Source: Bog-473 sp963809715 (GTDB taxonomy: Bacteria > Actinomycetota > Acidimicrobiia > Acidimicrobiales > RAAP-2). Taken from it: a stretch of DNA of 64,000 bases. How positions within the stretch are numbered: the stretch's first letter is position 1; each line of letters starts with the position of its first letter. Under the pieces are notes generated by a model, which made no database searches, had not been told where the DNA came from, and saw nothing but the letters and a program-made list of their open reading frames with translations. Positions 25,458 to 34,770 of this stretch are shown here, piece after piece. The DNA is taken from positions 248,001 to 312,000 of the forward strand of contig CAWEKO010000002.1 in assembly GCA_963809715.1 (NCBI GenBank), written 5' to 3'. A program made the translations under genes and the position numbers.

Positions 25458-27182
25458 ATGACTCTCGAACAAACTGACATACCGCCTTCGACGCACCAGG
25501 AAGAGTCCGTCACGACGTCGGCCGCCGTCACGACGTCGGCCGCGAGTCAACCGGATCGCGACCAAGCCGAGTCCCGACGGATGGCCCGACGGATGGGCCC
25601 AACGACGCGAAAGCCCCGCGTGCTCCATCGGCTCAGCATCGTCGTCCTCGTCGTCGGTCTCCTTGTCACCGGCACGTTGACCGCGATTTCGCGCGTGAAC
25701 TACCTGCACAATGAGCAGCATCTTTCAGATCTTCAGGCCAACCTCACCGCTTCTGCGCTCGGGGTTGCCCCGGCCGACTTGGAACGGCGGCTCGGTGAGG
25801 CCGCGGGGGCTGCAGGCGAAGCGCCGAATCCCGCGGCGACGTTCCAACGAGTCATCCGGACTTCGATGGCTCCGGCAGGGCCATTTACGACCGCAACACT
25901 TGCCGTCGTGCGCGGCGGGCAGGTCCAAGTGTTGACTCGTGTCGGAGCCAAACCGATCAAGAGCCCTACGAGCAAGGCCACGTTGGCCCTCTACGCACGA
26001 GCCGCAAAGTCCCGTTCGCTCGTCACGACCAGAGTCGAGGGCAGGGGACAACAGCGGCTTGGTTATCTGATGCCGGTCGTCGCTCCGGGCGGAACATACG
26101 TCGCCGCTGCAAGCCAGGCCTTGCCGAGCAATCGCAAGATCCGCATTCCGGCCAACTCACCGGAAGCTGGAATCAATCTCGCCATCTATTTCGGCAAGAC
26201 GGTACGCCCGTCCGGGCTCATCGAGACCAATGTCGCTCATTTGCCGTTCACCGGCACCGTGTCCACGGCCACCGTGCCCTTCGGCTCGAGCAAATTGACG
26301 CTTGTCATCTCACCGAGGACACCGTTGGCCGGAATCTGGTCGGATCGTCTTCCCTGGGGCATTCTCGTCGCTGGCCTTCTCGTCACCGTTGGCGTGGTCG
26401 TCATGACGGAGCGCCTGCTCCGGCGCCGTGTCGTCGCTGAACGCCTAGCCGAGGAAAATCGACACCTATACGGCGAGCAGCGAAACGTGTCGTTGACTCT
26501 GCAACGATCGCTGTTGCCGAAAGCGCTTCCCACGATTGAGGGAGTGGAGTTTGCCGCCCGCTACATCCCGGGAGAATCCGGCATTGAGGTCGGAGGCGAT
26601 TGGTACAGCGCCATAGCAATTGACGATCACCGATTCGCGTTCGTGGTCGGTGATGTGTCGGGCCGAGGACTCGCGGCAGCAACGATCATGGCAGGACTTC
26701 GTTACACCATTCGCGCCTATGCGGCGATTGGTTACAGCCCGGAGCGAATCCTCGAAATGGGGGCAAGGGAAATCAGCGTCGATAGTGATCGGCATTTCGC
26801 GACGGTTCTCGTCGGCCTCGTTGACAACGATCGCCGCGAAATGACGATCGCGAATGCGGGTCATCTTCCGGCGCTCCTTCTCGACGAGGGACGGAGCGAA
26901 TTCATCGAAATACCCGTCGGTGTCCCGCTCGGAGTCGGAGCTCCGGTGTATGAGTCGAAAACGCTGCCCATTCGGCCGAACTCAACGTTGATCGCCTACA
27001 CGGACGGGCTCGTCGAGCGACGAAACGAGTCCCTCGATGCCGGTCTCGATCGACTACGCCGGGCGGCCTCACTCGGCGCTCCGTCCGTTGATGAGCTCCT
27101 CACGAACATCGCGGACTCCTTGTTGACCGAGCACGGTTCCGATGACGACACTGCCATTTTGGCCATTCGCTGGCTCGACTGA
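25458..27182 (+). CDS. Membrane sensor with SpoIIE/PP2C phosphatase domain
   Basis: A 574-residue protein. A Ser/Thr-rich cytoplasmic head, a helix at about residues 62-80 (VVLVVGLLVTGTLTAIS), an extracytoplasmic sensor of about 220 residues resembling a CHASE-like domain, a second helix (WGILVAGLLVTVGVVVM), a short coiled linker and then a PP2C-type phosphatase. Metal ligands are visible in EVGGDWYSA, FVVGDVSGRG, AYTDGLVERR and GSDDDTAILAI. Such proteins dephosphorylate anti-sigma antagonists or receivers. ATG 25458 is preferred over GTG 25446. It is divergent from the MerR-receiver/KaiC pair (about 250 bp between starts) and 29 bp before topoisomerase IB. Confidence 0.88.
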   Translation: MTLEQTDIPPSTHQEESVTTSAAVTTSAASQPDRDQAESRRMARRMGPTTRKPRVLHRLSIVVLVVGLLVTGTLTAISRVNYLHNEQHLSDLQANLTASALGVAPADLERRLGEAAGAAGEAPNPAATFQRVIRTSMAPAGPFTTATLAVVRGGQVQVLTRVGAKPIKSPTSKATLALYARAAKSRSLVTTRVEGRGQQRLGYLMPVVAPGGTYVAAASQALPSNRKIRIPANSPEAGINLAIYFGKTVRPSGLIETNVAHLPFTGTVSTATVPFGSSKLTLVISPRTPLAGIWSDRLPWGILVAGLLVTVGVVVMTERLLRRRVVAERLAEENRHLYGEQRNVSLTLQRSLLPKALPTIEGVEFAARYIPGESGIEVGGDWYSAIAIDDHRFAFVVGDVSGRGLAAATIMAGLRYTIRAYAAIGYSPERILEMGAREISVDSDRHFATVLVGLVDNDRREMTIANAGHLPALLLDEGRSEFIEIPVGVPLGVGAPVYESKTLPIRPNSTLIAYTDGLVERRNESLDAGLDRLRRAASLGAPSVDELLTNIADSLLTEHGSDDDTAILAIRWLD

Positions 27183-27211
27183 ACGGGCGGCGGGTCTCAA
27201 CGTGATGTGCT

Positions 27212-28261
27212 GTGGCCCGACTCCGACGATCTGACCCCTCACGGCCGGGCATTTCGAGGCGCCGCCGCGGTCGCGGCTTCAGCTATGCGTATACCGATGG
27301 AAGGCGAGTTACCGATGAGGAGACTCTCCGACGCATTCGCGGTCTGGTGCTGCCACCCGCCTGGTCCGACGTCTGGATCTGCCCATGGCCGAACGGCCAC
27401 ATTCAGGCTGTCGGCACTGACGCGGCCGGCCGCCGCCAGTACCGTTACCACGACCGATGGCGGATGGATCGGGATCGCGAGAAGTTCGTTCGAACGAAAG
27501 ATTTCGGGGCGGCCTTGCCGAAACTCCGGACAACGGTGCGACGCGATCTGGCCAAAGACGGGTTCAGCCGCGAGCGCGTGCTCGCGACGATTGTGCGCCT
27601 GCTCGACGTCGGATTTTTCCGCATCGGAGGGGAGGACTACGCGCGAGAACATGAGACCTTCGGCGTGTCGAGCCTCCGCAAGGAACACGTCTCCATTCGA
27701 AACGGCGTGATGGTCTTCGACTATCCGGCCAAGGGCTCCGTTGCGCGAACCCTGGAGATCCGCGATGCGCCAGCATGCAAAGTGGTGGCGGCGCTCCGGC
27801 GTCGCCGTTCGGGCGGCCCGAACCTCTTCGCGTACAAGCAGGGTCGGCGGTGGGTCGACGTGCACGCCCACGACGTGAACGGCTATATCAAGGCCGCCAC
27901 CGGGGAGGAATTCTCGGCGAAGGATTTTCGGACGTGGTCGGCCACCGTGTTGGCCGCTGCCGCACTGGCCGAGAATGAGCCGGTATCCGAGTCACGTGCG
28001 GGCCGCCATCGCGCCGAAGTCAAGGCCGTGGCCACCGTGGCGGAGCATCTGGGCAATACCCCTGCAGTGAGCCGTTCCTCCTATGTCGACCCGCGGGTGA
28101 TCGAACATTTTGAGGAGGGAGACACCATCAGCGCAAGGCTGGGGCATCAGCCCGATCTCGACAAGCTGGACCCCCGTCGGGAGCGGCGGGGTCGTGAGTC
28201 CCGAGCGGTCGAAGAAGCCGTCATCGATTTGCTCGACGATGCGTCGACTCGTCCTCCTTGA
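27212..28261 (+). CDS. DNA topoisomerase IB (poxvirus-type)
   Basis: A 349-residue type IB topoisomerase, the length of the Deinococcus enzyme. The catalytic set falls at expected positions: Arg137 in FFRIGG, Lys174 in YPAKG, Arg240 in KDFRTW, Asn282 in GNTPAVSR and the nucleophile Tyr291 in SSYVDP. EDYAREHETFGVSSLRKEHV is the family block. It relaxes supercoils by a 3'-phosphotyrosyl intermediate. The start is GTG 27212, 29 bp after the phosphatase gene. Bacterial members are accessory enzymes of patchy distribution. A 9-bp hairpin lies downstream. Confidence 0.93.
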   Translation: MARLRRSDPSRPGISRRRRGRGFSYAYTDGRRVTDEETLRRIRGLVLPPAWSDVWICPWPNGHIQAVGTDAAGRRQYRYHDRWRMDRDREKFVRTKDFGAALPKLRTTVRRDLAKDGFSRERVLATIVRLLDVGFFRIGGEDYAREHETFGVSSLRKEHVSIRNGVMVFDYPAKGSVARTLEIRDAPACKVVAALRRRRSGGPNLFAYKQGRRWVDVHAHDVNGYIKAATGEEFSAKDFRTWSATVLAAAALAENEPVSESRAGRHRAEVKAVATVAEHLGNTPAVSRSSYVDPRVIEHFEEGDTISARLGHQPDLDKLDPRRERRGRESRAVEEAVIDLLDDASTRPP

Positions 28262-28339
28262 GGAGCCATGTCCGCTCTCTCATGGGTCCTTTGCCGCCGC
28301 GAAGCGCTTGGCGCAGTCTCGGGGACCTCGCACCACGTC

Positions 28340-28363
28340 GCTTCGCTCCGATCCGAGCGAAGC
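28340..28363 (+). terminator. Hairpin downstream of topoisomerase IB
   Basis: The arms gcttcgctc (28340-28348) and gagcgaagc (28355-28363) are a perfect 9-bp inverted repeat with a 6-nt loop. It lies about 80 bp after the topoisomerase stop codon. No T run follows. Confidence 0.45.
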
Positions 28364-28493
28364 ACTGTCGCTGCGGTGCCCCGGAAATTAATTGTCCCCC
28401 TTTGGGGTGTGAGACCGCCGCGGCGGCGCGTCGGGGCCTGCTGCGCTTCTACCGGGACCCGGGTCCGGACGGCCCTGGTGCGAGAATGCCCGA

Positions 28494-29630
28494 GTGTCCA
28501 CACCCGTGGTCGGAACCTGTGACCCGCGTTTCCGCTCCGTCGAGGAAGAGTTCACGCGCAACTTCTCCGAGCGAGGCGAACTGGGAGCGGCCGTCTGCGT
28601 CCTGATCGACGGGGTGCCGGTGGTCGACCTGGCCGGCGGCTTCGTCGATACTCGTCGCTCGGCGCCATGGAGACTCGACACGCTCGTGGACTACTACTCG
28701 GCCGGAAAGCCGGTCCTGGCCTTGCTCGTCCTGCAGTTGGTCGACGAAGGGTTGATCCGCCTGGACGATCCCCTCGTCGCCGTGTGGCCCGAGTTCGGCA
28801 CCGGCGGCAAGGAATCGGCCACCCTGCGCCATGGCCTGTGCCACCGGGCGGCCGTACCGGCCATCGCCGAGCCGCTGGTCAACGAGGATCTGTGGGACTG
28901 GGGGAGGATGACGGCCGCTCTGGCCGCCACCGATGCGTGGTGGGAGCCGGGTACCCGCCACGCCTACCACACCAATACCTACGGCCATCTGATCGGTGAG
29001 GTGGTGCGCCGGGTGAGCCGCCAGTCGTGTCGCCAGCGGCTGGCAGAGGTCGCGGCGTCGCTCGAAGCCGACATCTACGTCGGCGTCCCGGTAGCCGAGC
29101 GTCACCGCTGCGCCGAGGTTGTCTTTGCTTCGCCGGGCGTGTCCGCCATCGATTTCGACGCGCTGACCGGTGACGTCCGCATGGAGATGCTGAGCTACTT
29201 CAACCCGCCCGGCTACTCCTCCATGGGCGTGGTCAACACGACGGCGTGGCGTTCCGCCGAGGTGCCGTCGACGAACGGTCACGGTACGGCGCGCGGCCTG
29301 GCTCGGCTCTACGGCGCGCTGCTCGAACCGGGACGGCTGCTCTCGGTCGATCTGCTGGCCGAGGCCACCCGCACCCAGTCCGAGGGCTACTGCCCGATCC
29401 TCCACGAGGAGGTGGCGTTCGGCCTCGGTTTCAAGCCAACGGTGCCACGACGCCCGTTCGGTCCCAATCCGCGCAGTTTCGGGCACTTCGGCACCGGAGG
29501 CGCGGTCGGCTTCGCCGATCCCGACGCCAACCTGGCCTTCGGCTATGTCATGAACCACGTGATCCCACGCTGGCAGAGCACGCGTAACCGGGCGCTCATC
29601 GACGCCGTCTACGCGTCGCTCGCACCGTGA
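28494..29630 (+). CDS. Serine hydrolase, beta-lactamase fold (EstB-like)
   Basis: A 378-residue protein of the class C beta-lactamase/esterase superfamily. The nucleophile motif S-x-x-K is in YYSAGKPV at about residues 69-72. A Tyr motif is in AYHTNTYGHLIGEVV, and FGHFGTGGAVGFADPDANLAFGYVMNH matches the third box. Actinobacterial members of this length (the LACTB/EstB type) act as esterases or as lipid hydrolases, not as antibiotic-resistance enzymes. The start is GTG 28494. The stop overlaps the GTG start of the methyltransferase (GTGA). Confidence 0.9.
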   Translation: MSTPVVGTCDPRFRSVEEEFTRNFSERGELGAAVCVLIDGVPVVDLAGGFVDTRRSAPWRLDTLVDYYSAGKPVLALLVLQLVDEGLIRLDDPLVAVWPEFGTGGKESATLRHGLCHRAAVPAIAEPLVNEDLWDWGRMTAALAATDAWWEPGTRHAYHTNTYGHLIGEVVRRVSRQSCRQRLAEVAASLEADIYVGVPVAERHRCAEVVFASPGVSAIDFDALTGDVRMEMLSYFNPPGYSSMGVVNTTAWRSAEVPSTNGHGTARGLARLYGALLEPGRLLSVDLLAEATRTQSEGYCPILHEEVAFGLGFKPTVPRRPFGPNPRSFGHFGTGGAVGFADPDANLAFGYVMNHVIPRWQSTRNRALIDAVYASLAP

Positions 29631-30445
29631 CCTTCGAGGACCTGGTCGCCGAGGGCGTGGCCGTCCCCGTCGAGGGCTGGGACTTCTCGTGGTTCGAGGG
29701 CCGGGCCACCGAGGAACGCCCGCCCTGGGGCTACGCCCGGTTGATGGGGGAACGGATGGCGGGCGCCTCCGCCGCCCTCGACATCGAGACGGGCGGTGGA
29801 GAGGTGCTGGGCGGCATTTTGCACCCGCCCCGACTGCTGGTGGCCACCGAGTCATGGCCGCCCAACGTCGCCGTGGCCCGGAACACCCTGCGCGCGCTGG
29901 GCGGCCACCTGGTCGCGGTGGCCGATCAGCCCGCGCTTCCCTTCGCAGCCGCGTCGTTCGATCTCGTGGTGAGCCGGCATCCCGTCGTCACTCTGTGGGA
30001 CGAGATTGCCCGGGTCCTGCGGCCCGGGGGCACCTACCTGTCCCAGCAGATCGGGCCGGGGACCAACCGCGAGTTGAGCGAGTTCTTCCTCGGTCCCACG
30101 CCGGTGCCCGAGCATCGTCGGCCCGAACGAGTGGCCGAGGCGGCCCAGGCGGCCGGCCTCGACGTGGTGCGGCTCGAGCCCTGTGCACTGCGGGTCGAGT
30201 TCTTCGACGTAGCTGCCGTCGTGTACTTCTTGCGGAAGGTCATCTGGACGGTGCCGGGCTTCACTCCCGAGGCCTTCGACGTCGAGCTGCGACGCATCCA
30301 CGCGCACATCTCGCAGCACGGGTCGTTCGTCTCGACCGCGCAACGGTTCCTCATTGAGGCGCACCGACCGGCCCGATCGTCGGCGTGCCCGTCTGATTCG
30401 TCGCCTTCGTCGTCGGAGCGCTCGACGGCGTGTGGCACCTCGTGA
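29627..30445 (+). CDS. SAM-dependent methyltransferase
   Basis: A 272-residue class I methyltransferase. Motif I is degenerate (ALDIETGGGEVLGG). The acidic residue ending strand 2 is in LVATESWPPNV, and motif IV is FAAASFDLVVSRHPVVTLWDEIARVLRPGGTYLSQQ. The C-terminal domain is helical and ends in a Ser-rich tail. The substrate is unknown. GTG 29627 overlaps the upstream hydrolase by 4 nt, so the two are co-translated. It is convergent with the PmbA gene. Confidence 0.87.
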   Translation: MTFEDLVAEGVAVPVEGWDFSWFEGRATEERPPWGYARLMGERMAGASAALDIETGGGEVLGGILHPPRLLVATESWPPNVAVARNTLRALGGHLVAVADQPALPFAAASFDLVVSRHPVVTLWDEIARVLRPGGTYLSQQIGPGTNRELSEFFLGPTPVPEHRRPERVAEAAQAAGLDVVRLEPCALRVEFFDVAAVVYFLRKVIWTVPGFTPEAFDVELRRIHAHISQHGSFVSTAQRFLIEAHRPARSSACPSDSSPSSSERSTACGTS

Positions 30446-30480
30446 CCGGAGCCTCGGCCCTCGGTCGGCAGCGGGGCGGT

Positions 30481-31872
30481 TCAGCTGGCCTGGCTCACCG
30501 TGCTCATGTTGTAGTCGGGGATGCGCAGCGGTGGCATCACCGTCCGGTTGAGATACTCGCCGAACTCGCGCCCGAGGGCCCGCACCGGCGTGCCCACCTC
30601 GGTGGCCCGCACCAGGAGGTCGACCGGGCTCTCGTTGAAGCGGAAATTGTTGACGGCGCCCACCACCCGGCCGTTCTCGACCAGGTAGACCCCGTCGCGG
30701 GTGAGTCCGGTCATCAGCAGCGTGGCCGGGTCGACCGTGCGGATGTACCACAGGCAGGTGAGCAGCAGCCCGCGTTCGGTGCGGGCCACCATGTCGTCGA
30801 TCGATCCGCCGTCGTGGCCGTCGCAGCGCAACAGCAGGTTGTCGATGTAGGGCGCCATGGGTACGCCGGACCGGGCCGCACCGGCCCGGTGGTAGCGCAG
30901 ATGGGCGAGGACGCCGTCGTGCAGCCAGTCGGTGCGCTCCGTGGGCAAGCCGTTGTCGAAGACCGAGACCTCCGAACTCGAGGCGGCCGCCGCCACGAAC
31001 GGCATGCACTCGACACCAGCGGCGAAGGGGTCGCTGAAGAGGGTGAAGGGCAACGAGGTGATGGTCTCGCCCAAGCGGGTCCCCCCGCCCTCCTTGGAGA
31101 AGACGGTGCGCCCGTCCTCGCTGTCCTGGCCGCCGATGGCGTCGAAGCCGATCATGCCCATCATGTCGGCCACGCCGGAGGGAGGCAGGATCACTTCGTA
31201 GCGTCCGGCCTCGAGCGCGATCTGCCGGCTGGCCCAGTCGAGGCGGCGCCAGATCTCCTGTTCCATCGCCTCGAGGGAGGTGTCGACGGCGGGCATCCCG
31301 ACCCAGGCTGATCCCTTCCCGTCGGCGGTGCGTCCGACCAGGCTCACCGCCGATGTGGGCTGGGCGTGGGAGAGGCGGAGCCCGGTGGAGCTGCCGAGGT
31401 ACAGCGTCTCGATGTCGATCTCGGCGAAGCCGGCCAGCACGGCGTCGCGGCCACGGGCCCGTCCGAAGGCTCCTCCGAGCGAGGAGAGCACCGGGTCGAG
31501 CGCGCCGGCGTCGGTGAGTTCGGGCTCCTTGTCGAAGGCGCGGCCGACGCCGGCCGCCTCGTCCGGCGTGACGAGCGCGAAGGCATCCTCGGCCGCCGGC
31601 GCCGCTCTGGCGTCGGCCAGCGCGGCCGCCACCATGTCGCTCACCCCGTCCACGCCCACAACGCCCGATCGGCGAGCCGTGGCGACCCCGTTGCCGGCGA
31701 TGACGACCACGCTGACGACGCGGCTGCGTTGGACCCCGTTGGTCGTGGTGCTGTTGAGGGCGTAGCGCACGTCGGCGTGGCTCCCCTCCTCAACCAGCAC
31801 GACGCATCCGTCGGCCCCGGCTCCCGACGCCGCATCGAGGCCGCCCTCGACGATCTCCTGGGCCGGGATCAC
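30481..31872 (-). CDS. pmbA: PmbA/TldE-type subunit of TldD/TldE protease
   Basis: A 463-residue member of the TldD/PmbA family without the metal-binding HExxxH motif, so it is the TldE-type subunit. Conserved stretches include IDIETLYLGSSTGL, ALEAGRYEVILPPSGVADM, DGGSIDDMVARTERGLLLTCLWYIRTVDP and VGAVNNFRFNESPVDLL. The TldD/TldE heterodimer clears unfolded peptides and, in enterobacteria, matures microcin B17 and degrades the antitoxin CcdA. The start is GTG 31872, 34 bp after the TldD stop codon. Confidence 0.92.
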   Translation of the reverse strand: MIPAQEIVEGGLDAASGAGADGCVVLVEEGSHADVRYALNSTTTNGVQRSRVVSVVVIAGNGVATARRSGVVGVDGVSDMVAAALADARAAPAAEDAFALVTPDEAAGVGRAFDKEPELTDAGALDPVLSSLGGAFGRARGRDAVLAGFAEIDIETLYLGSSTGLRLSHAQPTSAVSLVGRTADGKGSAWVGMPAVDTSLEAMEQEIWRRLDWASRQIALEAGRYEVILPPSGVADMMGMIGFDAIGGQDSEDGRTVFSKEGGGTRLGETITSLPFTLFSDPFAAGVECMPFVAAAASSSEVSVFDNGLPTERTDWLHDGVLAHLRYHRAGAARSGVPMAPYIDNLLLRCDGHDGGSIDDMVARTERGLLLTCLWYIRTVDPATLLMTGLTRDGVYLVENGRVVGAVNNFRFNESPVDLLVRATEVGTPVRALGREFGEYLNRTVMPPLRIPDYNMSTVSQAS

Positions 31873-31906
31873 CGGTCGATCCCTCGATCGGTCCGATCGG
31901 AGGCCG

Positions 31907-33400
31907 TCACCGGCCCGCCTCCGCGCGGGCGTTGAGCACATTGACCCCGCGTACGAGGACCGACGGGCACCCGTGCGAGACCGGTGCCACCTGGCCCGGT
32001 TGGCCCTTCCCACAGTTGAAGGCGCCGCCGAGCACCCAGGTCGACTCGCCCCCCACCGCCTCCATGGCGCCCCAGAAGTCGGTCGTGGTGGCCTGGTAGG
32101 CCACGTCGCGCAGCTGGCCGGTCAGCTGTCCACCCTCGATGCGATAGAAGCGCTGCCCCGTGAACTGGAAGTTGTAGCGCTGCATGTCGATCGACCAGCT
32201 CTTGTCGCCCACGACGTAGATGCCGCGCTCGACCCCGGCGATGAGGTCGTCCGTGCTCGGGCCGCTCGGGCCGGCGTGGGCGAGCGACACGTTGGCCATG
32301 CGCTGTATCGGCACGTGCATCGGCGAGTCGGCGAAGGCGCAGCCGTTGGAGCGCTCGTAGCCCATGGCGGCGGCGATGCCACGGTCGAGTTGGTAGCCGA
32401 CCAGGATGCCGTCGCGCACCAGGTCGAAGGACTGGCCCTCGACTCCCTCGTCGTCGATGGCGACGGTGGCCAAGCCGTGCTCAACCGTGCGGTCGCCGGT
32501 CACGTGCATGACGGGGGAGCCGTAGGCAAGCGTGCCGACCTTGTCGAAGGTGGCGAAGGAGGTGCCGGCGTAGGCCGCCTCGTAGCCGACGGCGCGGTCG
32601 AGCTCGGTGGCGTGGCCGATCGACTCGTGAATGGTGAGCCAGAGGTTGGAGGGATCGACCACCAGGTCGTAGCGACCCGCCTCGACCGAGGGCGAAGCCA
32701 GCTTCTCGGCCAGCAGCTCGGGGAGCTCGGCCAGCTCGGCATCCCAGTCCCAATTGCCGTTCTCTGCCGGGCCGGTCAGGAACTCCCAGCCTCGGCCGAC
32801 CGGGGGCGCCACGGTGCGCATCGTCTCGAAGCCGCTGTCGGAGAGGGCGAGCGCCTCGAGCTGGCACTGCATGCGCACCCGGTGTTGGGTGGCCCGGGTC
32901 CCGTTCAGGTCGGCCAGGAAGGTGTTCTCCGATACGGAAAGCAGCGCGGCCGACGTGTGCGAGACAGCGGTGTGGCGACCCAGGCGGGCGCTCCACTCGG
33001 CCAGCAGGCCCGTCTTGTCGGCCATCGACACGGTGGCCGGGTCGACCTCGAACGCGCTCGACCAGTCGACCTGGCCGTGGGACGGTTCGGGGGCGAGCTC
33101 GACCCGCCCGCCACCGGCGTGGTTGGTGAGGGCGGCCATCTGCCGGGCCTGGCGGACGAGGTTCGCCGCCTCCTCGGGCCGGACGTCGACCGACGCGGCG
33201 AAGCCCACGGCACCATCGACCACGACGCGCACCCCCATGCCGAAGTCGGTGTCGTCCGCCGTGGTCTCGGGCTGGGCGTCGCGCAGGCGGACGGTCTGGC
33301 TGCGGATGCGCTCGACCCGCAGCTCGGCTGCCTGGCAGCCGGTGGCGGCGTCGAGCGCGGCGTCGGCCAGGGTTGCGAGCTCGTCGGCGGACAGCGGCAT
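31907..33400 (-). CDS. tldD: TldD metalloprotease subunit
   Basis: A 497-residue protein with the zinc motif HESIGH (HExxxH) inside NLWLTIHESIGHATELDRAVGYEAAYAGTSF, followed by Gly/Asp-rich YGSPVMHVTGDRTVEHGLATVAIDDEG, DLIAGVERGIYVV and a Cys-bearing C-terminus (FNCGKGQPGQ). It is the catalytic half of the TldD/TldE cage protease. Its ATG 33400 overlaps the stop codon of the upstream oxidoreductase by one base (TGATG), so the three genes oxidoreductase-tldD-pmbA form an operon. Confidence 0.94.
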   Translation of the reverse strand: MPLSADELATLADAALDAATGCQAAELRVERIRSQTVRLRDAQPETTADDTDFGMGVRVVVDGAVGFAASVDVRPEEAANLVRQARQMAALTNHAGGGRVELAPEPSHGQVDWSSAFEVDPATVSMADKTGLLAEWSARLGRHTAVSHTSAALLSVSENTFLADLNGTRATQHRVRMQCQLEALALSDSGFETMRTVAPPVGRGWEFLTGPAENGNWDWDAELAELPELLAEKLASPSVEAGRYDLVVDPSNLWLTIHESIGHATELDRAVGYEAAYAGTSFATFDKVGTLAYGSPVMHVTGDRTVEHGLATVAIDDEGVEGQSFDLVRDGILVGYQLDRGIAAAMGYERSNGCAFADSPMHVPIQRMANVSLAHAGPSGPSTDDLIAGVERGIYVVGDKSWSIDMQRYNFQFTGQRFYRIEGGQLTGQLRDVAYQATTTDFWGAMEAVGGESTWVLGGAFNCGKGQPGQVAPVSHGCPSVLVRGVNVLNARAEAGR

Positions 33401-34389
33401 CAGGGCACCGGGGTGGGTTGGCGGAGCGGGAGGCCGGCGGCGGCGTAGATGGAATCGATGAGTTCCATCGTACGGATCGCGTCGACCGCTGTCGTCGGGA
33501 TCGGTGCCCCCTCCTCGACGGCGGCGGCGAACGCTTCGAGTTGGTAGTCGTAGGTCGCCTTGCGGCTGAAGCGCTCCTTGCGAGAACCGAGCGAGGTCGT
33601 GACCTTGACCCGGTGTCCGTATTGGGGGCTGAAGGGATTGAAAACAGAGATCTTGCCGTTCTCACCCGTGATCTGTGCATGCATGCGCAGCACGGAGGAG
33701 GAGAACATGGAGCAACCGATGTGGGCGCTACCCCCGTCGGAGAGGGAGAAGTTGGCGTCCATGGCCCGGTCGACCCCGGGCGAGGACAGTTTCGCCTTGG
33801 CGTCGATGACCCGGGGCCCGGGGGCCAGGAGCCGGAGCAGGCTGACGGGGTAGCACCCCATGTCCATGATCGCCCCGCCCGCCAGGGCCAGCTGGTAGCG
33901 GATGTCGCCCTTCTTCCAGAGCGGCGCGGAGAAGGCGACGTCGATGTTGGAGACCGGACCGAGCTCGCCCGAGCTGATGATCTCGATCAGACGCCGAGTG
34001 AGCGGGTGATACTGGTAATGGAAGGCCTCCATCACCACCAGGCCCGGGTGGGCGCCGGCCACCTCGGCCACGGACCGGGCCTCGTCGGCGTTGGCCGTGA
34101 AGGGTTTCTCACAGAGGACGTGCTTGCCCGCCTTGAGGGCGGCGATGGTCCAGTAGCCGTGCAGGCCGTTGGGCAGCGGGTTGTAGACGGCGTCGATGTC
34201 CGGGTCGTTGATCAGCTCCTCGTAGCCGGCGATGACCCGGTCCACGCGGTGCTTGCGCGCGAAGGCCACGGCGCGCTCGCGGTCGCGTGCGGCCACGGCG
34301 ACCACCGTCGCCACCTTGGTGCGCCGGCTCGGCTTGACGACTGCGGTCGGGGCGATGCGGGCCGCCCCGAGGATGCCGATCCTCAACAC
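33400..34389 (-). CDS. Gfo/Idh/MocA-family oxidoreductase
   Basis: A 329-residue NAD(P)-dependent oxidoreductase. The Rossmann motif is RIGILGAARIAPTAV. The characteristic EKP motif is in HVLCEKPFTANADEA, and YNPLPNGLH and GGAIMDMGCYPVSLLRLL mark the substrate side. Members oxidise or reduce sugars and inositols, or reduce dihydrodiols; the substrate is not readable. GTG 34389 is chosen at the start of the Rossmann fold; the frame is open upstream but non-homologous. It is the first gene of the operon with tldD and pmbA. Confidence 0.9.
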   Translation of the reverse strand: MLRIGILGAARIAPTAVVKPSRRTKVATVVAVAARDRERAVAFARKHRVDRVIAGYEELINDPDIDAVYNPLPNGLHGYWTIAALKAGKHVLCEKPFTANADEARSVAEVAGAHPGLVVMEAFHYQYHPLTRRLIEIISSGELGPVSNIDVAFSAPLWKKGDIRYQLALAGGAIMDMGCYPVSLLRLLAPGPRVIDAKAKLSSPGVDRAMDANFSLSDGGSAHIGCSMFSSSVLRMHAQITGENGKISVFNPFSPQYGHRVKVTTSLGSRKERFSRKATYDYQLEAFAAAVEEGAPIPTTAVDAIRTMELIDSIYAAAGLPLRQPTPVP

Positions 34390-34770
34390 GTAGCGGTCAC
34401 CCGGTACTCGGTGCCATGGCCCGGGACCAGGCGACGGGTCGTGCGGGGACACCCGAGCGCAACCGGGGATGATCCGTTTGTGCAGGGTGCCGGCAGCAAC
34501 TTGCGGCAGAGCATGGGCACGGACGCTAACGCACCTGGCGGACGACCCACGCTTGACCATCGCAAAGGGTCGGACGGCATCGTGTCTTCGCGGTCCTCTC
34601 CGTCGTCGCGTTCCATACCGGTCTCGATTCGGTAGCCGGCAGCTTCTCCGGCGTCGACGCCTTCTTCGTGCTGCCGCGCTTCTCATCACACCACGGTTGG
34701 TCGAGGCGTGGGGTGGCACCGGCACCGTCCCATTGCCGCGGTCCCCTCCGGCGTGGTACGCAAAGCTTCC
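34390..34770. other. Intergenic region between divergent genes
   Basis: About 380 bp between the oxidoreductase and GNAT genes. No credible coding frame is seen. It should contain two divergent promoters, which I could not place. Confidence 0.4.

Noticed and set aside
28494..29630. Antibiotic-resistance beta-lactamase
   Set aside because: There is no signal peptide and the motifs (SAGK, YHTNTYG) fit the esterase-like branch of the superfamily; the gene is coupled to a methyltransferase.
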